From positions 4,198,501 to 4,262,500 of the forward strand of contig NZ_CP152002.1 of assembly GCF_038595055.1 (NCBI RefSeq): a stretch of 64,000 nt of DNA, given 5' to 3'. The notes below the pieces were generated by a model. The model was given only the letters and a program-made list of their open reading frames with translations, did no database searches and had not been told where the DNA came from. The position numbers and the translations under genes are program-made. Positions 1 through 6,871 of this stretch are shown here, one piece after another. Source of the stretch: Paenibacillus sp. FSL R7-0345. Its GTDB lineage: Bacteria; Bacillota; Bacilli; Paenibacillales; Paenibacillaceae. The stretch's first letter is position 1; each line of letters begins with the position of its first letter.

Positions 1-10
1 TCAGCATCAT

Positions 11-631
11 TTAGTGGTTAATAATCGAAATATCCTGAACCGGCCAGAAAATCAAATCTGCACGGCCGACAATATCGCCCAGCGGCACGTAACCGATCAT
101 CCGGCTGTCCGTACTGTCAGAGCGGTTATCCCCCATAACGAACACATGGCCTTCAGGTACAGTACCATCAGGAACATCTTCATTCGGGAAGTCCTTGTTA
201 TTATATAGAGCATTATTGGCATGTCTGGCGTCGATGGCCCCCTGAATATACGTTTCATCCACAGGCTCGCCGTTAACCGTTACGACATCCCCTTCGACCT
301 TAACTGTATCTCCGGCTACCGCAATAACCCGCTTAATAAAATCCCTGCCTTCGGAAGGCACATGGAACACAATGACTTCACCGCGGTGCGGGGAACGGAT
401 GTCATACAGGATCTCATTTACAATAACCCGTTCGCCTGTATGGAAATTCGGCTGCATTGAAGGCCCGTCCACAATGAACGGCTTGAACAACAGCCATCTG
501 ATCAGAACGACCAGAACTAAAGCAATCGCAATCGCCTTTACCCATTCCAGTACTTCATTTTTCTGTTTCTGAGGGGGCTGGCCGCTCTGGTCCACCGTAT
601 CCCCTTGTCCCTGCTGCAAATCCTGCTGCAT
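11..631 (-). CDS. lepB: Signal peptidase I (type I leader peptidase)
   Basis: Membrane-anchored serine protease that removes signal peptides from Sec/Tat-exported proteins, 206 aa. After an acidic, glutamine-rich cytoplasmic tail (residues 1-26) there is one transmembrane helix (about 31-49). The catalytic serine lies in GPSMQPN (S58) and the general base lysine in FIKRVIAVAGD (K100). Box E GDNRSDSTDSR is at about 167-177. All family boxes are present, so it should be active. The ATG is preceded by GAGAGGACGG. It lies downstream of rplS on the same strand, as in other Paenibacillus-like genomes, but the rplS terminator sits between them, so it probably has its own promoter in the 220-bp gap. 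Confidence 0.95.
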   Translation of the reverse strand: MQQDLQQGQGDTVDQSGQPPQKQKNEVLEWVKAIAIALVLVVLIRWLLFKPFIVDGPSMQPNFHTGERVIVNEILYDIRSPHRGEVIVFHVPSEGRDFIKRVIAVAGDTVKVEGDVVTVNGEPVDETYIQGAIDARHANNALYNNKDFPNEDVPDGTVPEGHVFVMGDNRSDSTDSRMIGYVPLGDIVGRADLIFWPVQDISIINH

Positions 632-812
632 AGTTCACCGTCCTCTCGTTATGCTACTCTCACTATACATCCACTATACAACAAAAAAACTTCTGCCAAA
701 AACTCCCCCACGAATACTCCTTCAGGAGGCCTTTTCGGAAGAAGCTGATCCTAAGGCATATATGTTCAAGTCTGGTTTTGTATAAAGGACCGGAGGTATC
801 CGTAGGAATAAA

Positions 813-839
813 GAAAAGGGCTTGAAATCAAGCCCCTTT
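813..839 (-). terminator. Rho-independent terminator of rplS
   Basis: On the minus strand a GGGCTTGA / TCAAGCCC stem with a short T loop is followed by TTTTCTT, 15-40 bases after the rplS stop codon. Confidence 0.85.
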
Positions 840-853
840 CTTTGCCGCTAATT

Positions 854-1198
854 CTAGCGACGGATTTCTTTAATTCTTGCAGCTTTACCGCGAAGTTCAC
901 GCAGATAGTACAGTTTCGCACGGCGAACTTTACCACGACGGGACACTTCAATTTTCTCGATCTTAGGCGAGTTGATTGGGAAAGTTCTTTCCACACCAAC
1001 ACCGTAAGAGATTTTACGAACCGTAAAAGTCTCACTGATTCCACCGCCGCGACGTTTGATTACAACGCCTTCGAACAACTGGATCCGTTCACGAGTTCCT
1101 TCGATAACTTTTACGTGCACCTTCAAAGTATCACCTGGACGAAAACTAGGGATATCTTTACGAAGTTGCTCTTGAGTAATAGCTTGTAGGATATTCAT
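854..1198 (-). CDS. rplS: Large ribosomal subunit protein bL19
   Basis: Ribosomal protein L19, 114 aa, full length. The protein opens with MNILQAITQEQLRKDIP and contains the conserved FRPGDTLKVHVKVIEG and IQLFEGVVIKRRGGG segments and the basic C-terminal end with RRGKVRRAKLYYLR. It sits at the 30S/50S interface. In Bacillus it directly follows trmD; here trmD lies 3.3 kb upstream with several unrelated genes between them, so rplS must be transcribed separately. It has its own terminator and a structured leader (see 1199-1262). The start has a perfect AGGAGG-type site (GGAAGGAGGAAGTCCT) just upstream. Confidence 0.97.
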   Translation of the reverse strand: MNILQAITQEQLRKDIPSFRPGDTLKVHVKVIEGTRERIQLFEGVVIKRRGGGISETFTVRKISYGVGVERTFPINSPKIEKIEVSRRGKVRRAKLYYLRELRGKAARIKEIRR

Positions 1199-1262
1199 TT
1201 AGGACTTCCTCCTTCCGTACAGGTGTTCATGCCTCTTCCGGAGAGACCTATGCTCTCCCTCA
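1199..1262 (-). promoter_or_regulatory. Candidate L19 leader RNA
   Basis: The 60 bases before rplS can fold: GGAGAG / CTCTCC forms a hairpin, followed by GGAAGAGGCATGAACACC and then CTGTACGGAAGGAGGA running into the ribosome binding site. A cis-acting L19 leader is known in Bacillota and this has the right place, size and look. Assignment from memory of that family is tentative; a covariance-model search would settle it. Confidence 0.55.
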
Positions 1263-1344
1263 TTATCCGCAGCGGACCACCGTATTCCACACAACAGAAA
1301 TAATATTATCATAAAAGATAGGCTTGTGCAATAGTAATTTTCAT

Positions 1345-1632
1345 TTATAGCGGCATCATGTCACGTTTCTTGGCTTTAATCTTGCAGTCCCTGCATAATC
1401 CGACTACGCTTCCATCATCCTGGGCATAAAAGATCAGCTTTCCGTTCTTCTTCCTGCATGAGGAACAAGGCTGTATGGCAGCACTCTGTTTGGCTTTGCG
1501 GTGTCTGTCCATGGAAATAACATTGCTGGGTGTGCCCTGCTTCGGGCTCTCCGGCTCGTTGCTGCGGCTGCGGGATTTGAAAGAAACAGCAACAATAACA
1601 AGCAATACCACAAAAACGGCTGCATATCCCAT
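1345..1632 (-). CDS. Small membrane protein with C-terminal zinc ribbon
   Basis: Unrecognised 95-aa protein. The chosen ATG begins MGYAAVFVVLLVIVAVSF, an N-terminal membrane helix, and has AAGGGAGCGG upstream; a longer reading with 24 more residues lacks a good site. A basic, Ser/Pro-rich linker follows, then a C-terminal pair of CxxC motifs (CSSC and CRDC, about 20 residues apart) typical of a zinc ribbon. Probably bitopic with the ribbon in the cytoplasm or at the membrane surface. Function unknown. It is one of the small genes that separate rplS from trmD. Confidence 0.65.
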   Translation of the reverse strand: MGYAAVFVVLLVIVAVSFKSRSRSNEPESPKQGTPSNVISMDRHRKAKQSAAIQPCSSCRKKNGKLIFYAQDDGSVVGLCRDCKIKAKKRDMMPL

Positions 1633-1883
1633 TTGCTCATCCGCTCCCTTAACCTTTACTGATTGTGCACCTGACCCTCTTCCTGCCGGCGAGCTCCGCT
1701 GCACTTGACAGATAATCTTTAAGATATTTTATCATAAAAAAACTTCAAATCACAGCAGGTTTCCCTGCCCCCGACTTTAGTCCAGTAAGTAACCCGCCTG
1801 CGGCCCATTCTTCAATTATTTACCATAATATATACTATTGACTATACATAAGCAAATTAGAGATCTATCGGGAGGGTTAACCA

Positions 1884-2867
1884 TTGAGAAAAAAACATAA
1901 CACTGCTATCGTTGCGGCAGTTACCGTATTTTCGCTCGTTTTGCTTGCCGGCTGCCGGGAGCTTCCGGGCAAAGAAGCGGCTAATCAGCAGCTGGAGGAG
2001 AGCTTGTCCGGTAACAGCAGCACGGATTTTCTAGAGTCGCTCAGTATCGATGTAAGCGCAGCTGCCGGGGATATCAGCAGGGATATTGCAGAGGCGGCAG
2101 ACGATGTGCAGCAAGCCGTTCAGGAAACCGCAGCCCAGGCAGCAGAACAGATCAGCGAAGCCAGCCTGAAGCAGGAGCTTACAACATCGCTTACCGCAGG
2201 CAGTTCTACCGAGCTCATTGTGGATAATGCAGTCGGCCAGATTGAACTGATCTCCACTCAGGGCGATACTGTTAATGTATCGGCAACCCTCACCGCCCAT
2301 AATCCGCTTACCCGTGATACAGACCGCAAAATTCTGGACAATGCCGAGGTTTCCATTGAAAATAAAAGCGGCACGCTGACCGTCTCCGCCCACCCTAAGG
2401 ATAAACCAGGGAAAGACCTCTGGTCATGGGCACAGAAGAAATACGGGCATTCCGATTTCAGTATTCATTATGTAATTGAGGTTCCGGCAGCAATCACAGC
2501 CTATGACATTTCCAACAGCGTTGGTTCTATAGAATTAAGCGGGCTTGACGGCAGCTTTGATCTTGCCAGTGAGGTTGGCACCATCACCCTTAAGGACGCA
2601 GTGATCAGCGGCAAGTCCACAGTACAATCCGAAACAGGGAACATCGTGCTCGGCCTTGAAGGTATGAACAACGGCAGCAGTCTTAAGGCCAGCAGTGAAA
2701 TTGGTGCCATTAAGGCCAGTCTAGCCGGCAATTTACACTGTACGGTTAAGGCCGACAGCGAGCTTGGCGCGATCAGCGGAGTTACGGCCGGTAAGCAGGA
2801 TTACAATGGAGGCGGTCCCCTGCTGTCCCTATCTACTGAGATCGGAGCGATTTCAGTCCAGCAGTAG
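1884..2867 (+). CDS. Lipoprotein with DUF4097-like beta-repeat domain
   Basis: Predicted lipoprotein, 327 aa, starting at TTG (GGGAGGG ribosome site 8 nt upstream). The signal peptide ends in the lipobox LLAGC, so Cys24 should be lipidated and the protein held on the outer face of the membrane. Residues 30-100 are Ala/Gln/Glu-rich and probably coiled. The rest is a run of short beta-strand repeats with recurring VGxI / EIGAI / ELGAI motifs (NAVGQIEL, NSVGSIEL, SEVGTITL, SEIGAIKA, SELGAISG, TEIGAISV), the pattern of DUF4097/adhesin-like beta-solenoids. Role unknown; surface stress sensing or adhesion are guesses. It is a single gene with its own terminator and faces the neighbouring minus-strand genes. 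Confidence 0.75.
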   Translation: MRKKHNTAIVAAVTVFSLVLLAGCRELPGKEAANQQLEESLSGNSSTDFLESLSIDVSAAAGDISRDIAEAADDVQQAVQETAAQAAEQISEASLKQELTTSLTAGSSTELIVDNAVGQIELISTQGDTVNVSATLTAHNPLTRDTDRKILDNAEVSIENKSGTLTVSAHPKDKPGKDLWSWAQKKYGHSDFSIHYVIEVPAAITAYDISNSVGSIELSGLDGSFDLASEVGTITLKDAVISGKSTVQSETGNIVLGLEGMNNGSSLKASSEIGAIKASLAGNLHCTVKADSELGAISGVTAGKQDYNGGGPLLSLSTEIGAISVQQ

Positions 2868-2910
2868 AAGGCTGCATATTTCTTTGTTAACTTTCATTCA
2901 TTATATATAA

Positions 2911-2950
2911 GAAGCGGACTTCCCGGTATTTCCGGGACAGTCCGCTTTTT
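2911..2950. terminator. Terminator between convergent genes
   Basis: AAGCGGACT ... AGTCCGCTT stem with an inner TCCCGG/CCGGGA extension and a T run on the plus strand. It ends the lipoprotein gene. Confidence 0.85.
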
Positions 2951-2954
2951 GCTG

Positions 2955-3200
2955 TCAGATCAGTGCGATAGCCAGCAGTGTGAACAGGCTCAGGGTTAAA
3001 ATTTCACTGCCGTAACCATAATATCCGCCGTAAAAATTGCCGGGATAGGCCGATGTTTTCATCCGCCCGTTACCTTTTGTTTTCAGATACACATTATTCT
3101 GGTCAACATCCACAATAATACCTTCATGTCTCTTTCCGTCAGTAGTCATGATGCGCACTCTTTTGTTTTTGCAGTGCAGACAATTGTAATAAGCTTCCAC
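2955..3200 (-). CDS. Small protein with Sm-like motif and hydrophobic tail (paralogue 1)
   Basis: 81-aa protein read from a GTG start that has GGAGGAGGGG just upstream; a longer 111-codon reading would place that site inside the gene. Visible parts: a CLHC pair near the N terminus, the segment KRVRIMTTDGKRHEGII followed by D-x-x-N-N-V-Y-L, a Gly/Tyr-rich stretch, and a C-terminal hydrophobic tail ending LLAIALI. A second copy of the same design lies at 14639-14992. The middle segment resembles the Sm1 pattern of Sm/Hfq-like folds (V-x-V-x-x-x-D-G-x-x-x-x-G-x-I-x-x-x-D-x-x-N), which is an inference. Not a recognised named family. Confidence 0.6.
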   Translation of the reverse strand: MEAYYNCLHCKNKRVRIMTTDGKRHEGIIVDVDQNNVYLKTKGNGRMKTSAYPGNFYGGYYGYGSEILTLSLFTLLAIALI

Positions 3201-3454
3201 CAGGGTACCCCTCCTCCTTCGTTTGCTGTATTTTATGAGGGACGTGATATTACGGCAACGGCAGGGGTACAGGTATACGCCAACCGACAACTTTTTTTTG
3301 AAACATTCTGCATAAAGTGAATTTATTGTGAAATAAAGTACTTGTGAACAAAGTGTGTCTTTTTCTTCAGAAAAGGTTTATAATGATTACAAATAGTAAA
3401 ACGTTTTCGGACCTGTATATCTACTATTACAACCACTATGAGGAGGCAGAAATC

Positions 3455-3643
3455 ATGAGCGCAGTAAGCAGGAAATTTATGAATGAAGGGGTTCTCCGGA
3501 TCGCCATCTTCATCATGTTCGCGTCCCTCACCTATAGTGTGCGCAATTACACCTGGGCCATTGTAGCCCTGCTGGCAGTGGGAACCTATTCACTGGTTAC
3601 CGGTATTGTTCAGCTGAAGCGCAGCCGGAGTACTTTAGAGTAG
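3455..3643 (+). CDS. Two-TM small membrane protein
   Basis: 62-aa protein from the ATG with AGGAGGCAG eight bases upstream; earlier in-frame ATGs lack such a site. Two hydrophobic helices (about 13-30 and 32-52) are separated by a short polar turn, with a basic C terminus (QLKRSRSTLE). A candidate -10 TATAAT lies at 3379-3384. Function unknown; hypothetical proteins of this form are common in Bacillota. It stands alone on the plus strand and is followed by a terminator. Confidence 0.65.
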   Translation: MSAVSRKFMNEGVLRIAIFIMFASLTYSVRNYTWAIVALLAVGTYSLVTGIVQLKRSRSTLE

Positions 3644-3660
3644 CCGCATATTGTACACAT

Positions 3661-3706
3661 CAAAAACCGACTCCTCAGGATCATTATTCTGCAGAAGGCG
3701 GTTTTT
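3661..3706 (+). terminator. Terminator of the 62-aa gene
   Basis: AAAACCGACTCC ... AGAAGGCGGTTTT imperfect stem followed by a run of T just after the stop codon. Confidence 0.7.
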
Positions 3707-3781
3707 TTCATTAGACCAACAAGACTTCTATTCTCCTATAATTTTACCAAATTTTAATTTAAAACTATTATTTAAATTTAA

Positions 3782-3810
3782 TGGTTTTTTAGATTTAGCT
3801 GTGCTATACT
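3782..3810 (+). promoter_or_regulatory. Extended -10 promoter of the structured RNA
   Basis: TGcTATACT at 3802-3810 is a perfect extended -10 for the housekeeping sigma factor; the -35 (TGGTTT, 17-bp spacing) is weak, as is normal for extended -10 promoters. Transcription should begin near 3817. Confidence 0.5.
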
Positions 3811-3816
3811 TTTGGC

Positions 3817-3975
3817 ATAAGGAAAGGAGGTGCGTTCACATCTATAATGATATGCTGAACGTATCCCTTACCCGGACCAACGGCTGATATTGTTAGCCTT
3901 GGTGGCGCGGGATACGGATCACAGTTTTATAAAGCGCCTCGGGTAGAGAGACCGTCTTCGGACGGTCTTTTTTAT
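3817..3975 (+). ncRNA. Stand-alone structured small RNA, about 155 nt, unknown class
   Basis: There is a promoter, a compact set of nested stems and an intrinsic terminator, and no gene follows on this strand for more than 7 kb. Stem 1: GCGTTCA (3832-3838) with TGAACG (3856-3861). Stem 2: GTATCCC (3861-3867) with GGGATAC (3909-3915). Inside stem 2, CCAA-C-GGCT (3877-3885) pairs with AGCCTTGG (3895-3902). The end is ACCGTC-TTCG-GACGGT (3951-3966) plus T-run. An AAGGAGGTG sits near the 5' end, but the only ORFs behind it are 3-12 codons long and poorly spaced. It matches no riboswitch or sRNA class known to me; a regulatory sRNA or a leader that lost its gene are both possible. Confidence 0.55.
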
Positions 3976-4001
3976 TTCTCATCAGACCACTCTGCAGGCA
4001 C

Positions 4002-4051
4002 AAAAAAACTTTAAAGCTGCACCCGTACGGGTACGTCTTTAAAGTTTTTTT
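4002..4051. terminator. Bidirectional terminator
   Basis: Near-perfect palindrome: AAAAAAACTTTAAAG and CTTTAAAGTTTTTTT flank a CCCGTACGGG loop-stem. It can stop the 42-aa gene on the minus strand and read-through from the plus-strand RNA. Confidence 0.85.
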
Positions 4052-4087
4052 GGTTAAGTCTCTTTATCGAACCTGTTACCAGGTCAT

Positions 4088-4216
4088 TCATATGGAGAAT
4101 TTCGATTTACGGTTCGTATAAAACTCGATAATATCATTAACGGTGCGGAGCGGCTCCGCTTCTTTGTGGACAGTGTCCACGTCAGGCTTGAGTGGTTCAT
4201 GCGTATTCGTAGTCAC
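4088..4216 (-). CDS. 42-aa small protein
   Basis: Short reading frame from GTG with AAAGGGATG nine bases upstream and the strong terminator 4002-4051 forty bases after the stop. The product starts MTTNTHEPLKPDVD and ends VNDIIEFYTNRKSKFSI: acidic, Pro-rich first half and an amphipathic second half, no membrane segment. The combination of ribosome site, clean frame and terminator supports a real gene. I do not recognise the family. It lies just downstream of the trmD terminator on the same strand. Confidence 0.5.
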   Translation of the reverse strand: MTTNTHEPLKPDVDTVHKEAEPLRTVNDIIEFYTNRKSKFSI

Positions 4217-4403
4217 TTCTTGTCATCCCTTTCAATAGTTAAGCTGCTTCTGAGAGAGTGGTGTTAATGCGGCACCTCTATTCATTACCCCAAATTAAGG
4301 ATCCTAACGCACATTTGCTCGTATTCTTTTGTGAAGCTTCTGTGTCACTCTCGCAGCTGTTGTATTTTGTACCGCTGAGATTTATATACCCATCTGGACA
4401 TAA

Positions 4404-4446
4404 CAAAAAACGCCTCCTCAACGTAATATACGTTAAACAGACGTCA
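4404..4446 (-). terminator. Terminator of the rpsP-khpA-rimM-trmD unit
   Basis: On the minus strand, AACGTA-TAT-TACGTT is extended by ACGTCT/AGGCGT (one G-U pair) and followed by TTTTTTG, about 30 bases beyond trmD. Confidence 0.85.
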
Positions 4447-4474
4447 GATATGACTACTTTTACAAAAAATACGC

Positions 4475-5308
4475 TCAAGCCTGTCCGTGCCGCTGCCGCT
4501 TCAATTCCTCCAGCATTTTCTTATCCTTGGCTGTAAGCTCAGCCGTCTCCAGCAGATCAGGCCTGCGTTCCAGCGTACGCTGCAGTGCCTGCTCACGCCG
4601 CCACAGCTCAATATTCGCATGATGACCGCTCAGCAGCATATCCGGCACCTTCCAGCCGCGGAATTCGGCAGGGCGTGTATAATGGGGATATTCCAGCAGT
4701 CCGGTGCTGAATGAATCCGTGATGGCTGAAGTCTCATTACCCAAGGCACCCGGCTGCAGCCGCACTACGGAATCAATAACCGTCAGGGCAGGCAGTTCCC
4801 CCCCTGTCAGTACATAATCCCCGATTGACAGCTCGTCTGTCACCAGATGCTCCCTGATCCGCTCATCATAACCCTCGTAATGGCCGCAGATAAAGATCAG
4901 ATGCTGCTCCTTGGCCAGTTCCTCGGCCATTTGCTGGTTGTATGTCTTCCCTTGCGGGCACATGAGGATAATCCGCGGCTTAACCGACGCAGTTGTATCC
5001 GCAGCTATCCCATCCAGCTCTTCACCTTCCTGAACAGCCTCTGTTAGGCTGGCAGACTCTGCCGAAACCGGAGGAATGCCCAGTACATGTTCAACCGCCG
5101 CAAAAATCGGATCCGGCTTCAGCACCATGCCTCCGCCTCCGCCGTATGGCGTATCATCTACCGTATTATGCTTATTGCCGGAGAAGTCACGGAAATTGAC
5201 CGCATTCAGGGAGACAATGCCTTTGTCGCGCGCTTTACCCAGAATGCTTGTGCTGAATACCCCCTCACACATCTCCGGGAAAAGCGTCAGCACATCGATC
5301 CGCATCAT
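4475..5308 (-). CDS. trmD: tRNA (guanine-37-N1)-methyltransferase
   Basis: SPOUT methyltransferase that makes m1G37 in tRNAs with G36 and so prevents +1 frameshifting; 277 aa against about 240 in most relatives. Recognisable parts: MRIDVLTLFPEMCEGVFS, the DDTPYGGGGGMV loop, the knot segments ILMCPQGKTYNQ, ICGHYEGYDERI and SIGDYVLTGGELPA, and the C-terminal domain with YTRPAEFRGWKVPD. An extra acidic stretch of about 28 residues (80-108) lies between the first substrate loop and the PRIILMCPQG strand. The start overlaps the rimM stop by four bases (ATGA), implying translational coupling. Confidence 0.96.
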   Translation of the reverse strand: MMRIDVLTLFPEMCEGVFSTSILGKARDKGIVSLNAVNFRDFSGNKHNTVDDTPYGGGGGMVLKPDPIFAAVEHVLGIPPVSAESASLTEAVQEGEELDGIAADTTASVKPRIILMCPQGKTYNQQMAEELAKEQHLIFICGHYEGYDERIREHLVTDELSIGDYVLTGGELPALTVIDSVVRLQPGALGNETSAITDSFSTGLLEYPHYTRPAEFRGWKVPDMLLSGHHANIELWRREQALQRTLERRPDLLETAELTAKDKKMLEELKRQRHGQA

Positions 5309-5829
5309 GGCAGCAGCCCTTCCATCAGATGCACGGTGATCTTTTTGGCTGCGGTATCTACATCCAGCACTACATCGTCGATGACAGGGATCAGAATGTC
5401 CTGCCCTTTGGCGGGTTTTACCACCCAGACATCATTTGCACCCGGCTGGAGAATATCGGTAATGGTTCCCAGCGGCTTGTCCGCATCCTGATCTGTATAG
5501 ACCTCACAGCCTACGATGTGATGGAAATAGTATTCGTTCTCCGGGAGCTCGACCAGATCATCTCCGGGAACCTTCAGCATGCTGCCTTTATACTTTTCAA
5601 TCTGGTTAATGTTGGTGTAGCCCTTAAGCTTGGCGATATACATCCCCTTATGCTCTCTTGCCGACTCCACAATAACCTCGAATCGGGGACTGCCGTCTGC
5701 CGGGATAACTATCATTTTTTTACCAGGTGCAAACCGCACTTCCGGAAAGTCGGTATGCGATAAAATTTTGATTTCTCCCCGGATGCCGTGCGTGTTGACC
5801 AGTCTGCCTACCGTTAATTCTTCTGCCAT
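5305..5829 (-). CDS. rimM: 16S rRNA processing protein RimM
   Basis: 30S assembly factor that binds uS19 and helps mature the 16S 3' major domain, 174 aa. N-terminal RimM beta-barrel (VGRLVNTHGIRGEIKI, residues about 5-20, to about 90) and a C-terminal PRC-barrel starting at ENEYYFHHIVGCEVY and including LQPGANDVWVVKP. The ATG chosen has AAAGGAG at 8-nt spacing; a GTG three codons upstream would sit on the ribosome site. Stop overlaps the trmD start. Confidence 0.95.
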   Translation of the reverse strand: MAEELTVGRLVNTHGIRGEIKILSHTDFPEVRFAPGKKMIVIPADGSPRFEVIVESAREHKGMYIAKLKGYTNINQIEKYKGSMLKVPGDDLVELPENEYYFHHIVGCEVYTDQDADKPLGTITDILQPGANDVWVVKPAKGQDILIPVIDDVVLDVDTAAKKITVHLMEGLLP

Positions 5830-5917
5830 TATATCCACTCCTTTATTGTCATTTATCTATATTTGAACAAAAAGGAGCCGGGATATACTATCCCAAGCCC
5901 CTCATTGTGCGTATCAG

Positions 5918-6148
5918 TTAAGATAAAATATCTACGGTTACGCGTTTATCGCTCTTGACTGCTGCCGATGTAACGACTGTGCGGAGCGCTTTGGCGATCT
6001 TGCCCTGCTTGCCGATAACCTTGCCGACATCATCAGGATGTACGGAAAGCTCATATACAATCAGGTGGTCCTTCTCCACAGTCCGCACCGTTACATCCTC
6101 TGGATGATCCACTAAAGCCTTAGCAATAACTCCAACTAATTCTTCCAT
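5918..6148 (-). CDS. khpA: KH-domain RNA-binding protein KhpA
   Basis: 76-aa single KH-domain RNA-binding protein (YlqC family). It carries the GxxG-type loop VGKVIGKQGKIAKALRTVV and little else. The start is the ATG of MEELVGVIAK with GAGGGTCC upstream, matching the usual family start; a reading five codons longer is unsupported. KhpA pairs with KhpB (Jag) in other Bacillota and affects cell envelope and division; that partner is not in this window. Lies between rpsP and rimM as in Bacillus. Confidence 0.93.
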   Translation of the reverse strand: MEELVGVIAKALVDHPEDVTVRTVEKDHLIVYELSVHPDDVGKVIGKQGKIAKALRTVVTSAAVKSDKRVTVDILS

Positions 6149-6170
6149 AGAGGACCCTCGCAATCAGTCA

Positions 6171-6443
6171 TTATTTCTGTTGCTTCAGCTCATGGAACTT
6201 CTTCATCACGCCAGCTTTGGAAAGCAGGTTGCGGACGGTATCAGATGCTTGTGCACCTGTTTGAAGCCATTTAAGAGCTTTTTCCTCATCGATCTTAACT
6301 ACTGCCGGTTGTTCAACCGGATTATAGTAACCGATTTCCTCGATAAAACGACCGTCACGAGGGGACCGGGAATCGGAAACCACTACACGGTAGAAAGGCG
6401 CTTTATGTGCACCCATTCTTTTCAAACGAATACGTACTGCCAC
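6171..6443 (-). CDS. rpsP: Small ribosomal subunit protein bS16
   Basis: Ribosomal protein S16, 90 aa from a GTG start (VAVRIRLKRMG) preceded by AAGGAGGTGAATTTC. Contains the family hallmarks APFYRVVVSDSRSPRDGRFIEEIGYYNP. It starts the rpsP-khpA-rimM-trmD unit and is separated from ffh by 430 bp of repeat-rich DNA, so it probably has its own promoter in that gap. Confidence 0.97.
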   Translation of the reverse strand: MAVRIRLKRMGAHKAPFYRVVVSDSRSPRDGRFIEEIGYYNPVEQPAVVKIDEEKALKWLQTGAQASDTVRNLLSKAGVMKKFHELKQQK

Positions 6444-6506
6444 GAAATTCACCTCCTTAAAAGAATATCAAAAATATGGGAAGAGTTTAGTGATAAACCC
6501 CTTTTC

Positions 6507-6569
6507 GATCCCTCCCAAACCCTCCCTTCCAAGGGAGGGCCCCAAGGGCTCTGCCCTCTGGACACCCGC
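6507..6569. repeat. GC-rich palindromic intergenic repeat
   Basis: CCTCCCTT-CC-AAGGGAGG palindrome followed by AGGGCTCTGCCCT and TGGACACCCGC. The composition is unlike the surrounding AT-rich spacer. It looks like a member of a dispersed intergenic repeat family that I associate with Paenibacillus genomes; only one copy is in this window, so that is not proven here. Confidence 0.4.
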
Positions 6570-6700
6570 TTAAGTGCAACTGGCGTGGGCATTCAGACTG
6601 GCGGGATCTTGGGATGAGAGTGCAGGAATCGCTTTTCGTCCCTGACGGGACCCGCTTGACTACGGCGGTACCGGGCGACGGGTTTAAAACAAACTACTGC

Positions 6701-6770
6701 TTAAAAGATTAAGGTTAAAAGATTAAGGTCAAAAGATTAAAGGCAAAAGATTAAAGGCAAAAGATTAAGA
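6701..6770. repeat. Five tandem copies of a 13-14-nt unit
   Basis: Five consecutive units of the form (T/C)AAAAGATTAA(A)GG lie upstream of rpsP, between ffh and rpsP. They are nearly identical, differing at one or two positions. No gene or terminator signal is evident in the rest of the 430-bp gap. Confidence 0.75.
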
Positions 6771-6871
6771 GCGAAAACCGCTCGATCATCTGATGTTGTA
6801 CTATATCTGATCTATGGGTAAACCTTTAAAAGAGAAACCCTAAAGACTAAGAACAAAACAAAACCTTTAGA

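Noticed and set aside
3310..3345. Rex-like half-sites TTGTGAA upstream of the 62-aa gene
   Set aside because: Two direct TTGTGAA copies are present, but they are not arranged as the inverted Rex operator.
3817..3975. T-box or known riboswitch
   Set aside because: The GGTGGCGCGG string recalls the T-box sequence, but the Stem I and antiterminator layout is missing and no gene follows.
4278..4478. Minus-strand 66-codon frame after trmD
   Set aside because: It includes the trmD terminator hairpin and has no start signal.
6180..6617. Plus-strand 145-codon frame
   Set aside because: Antisense to rpsP and extending into the GC-rich repeat; no start signal.
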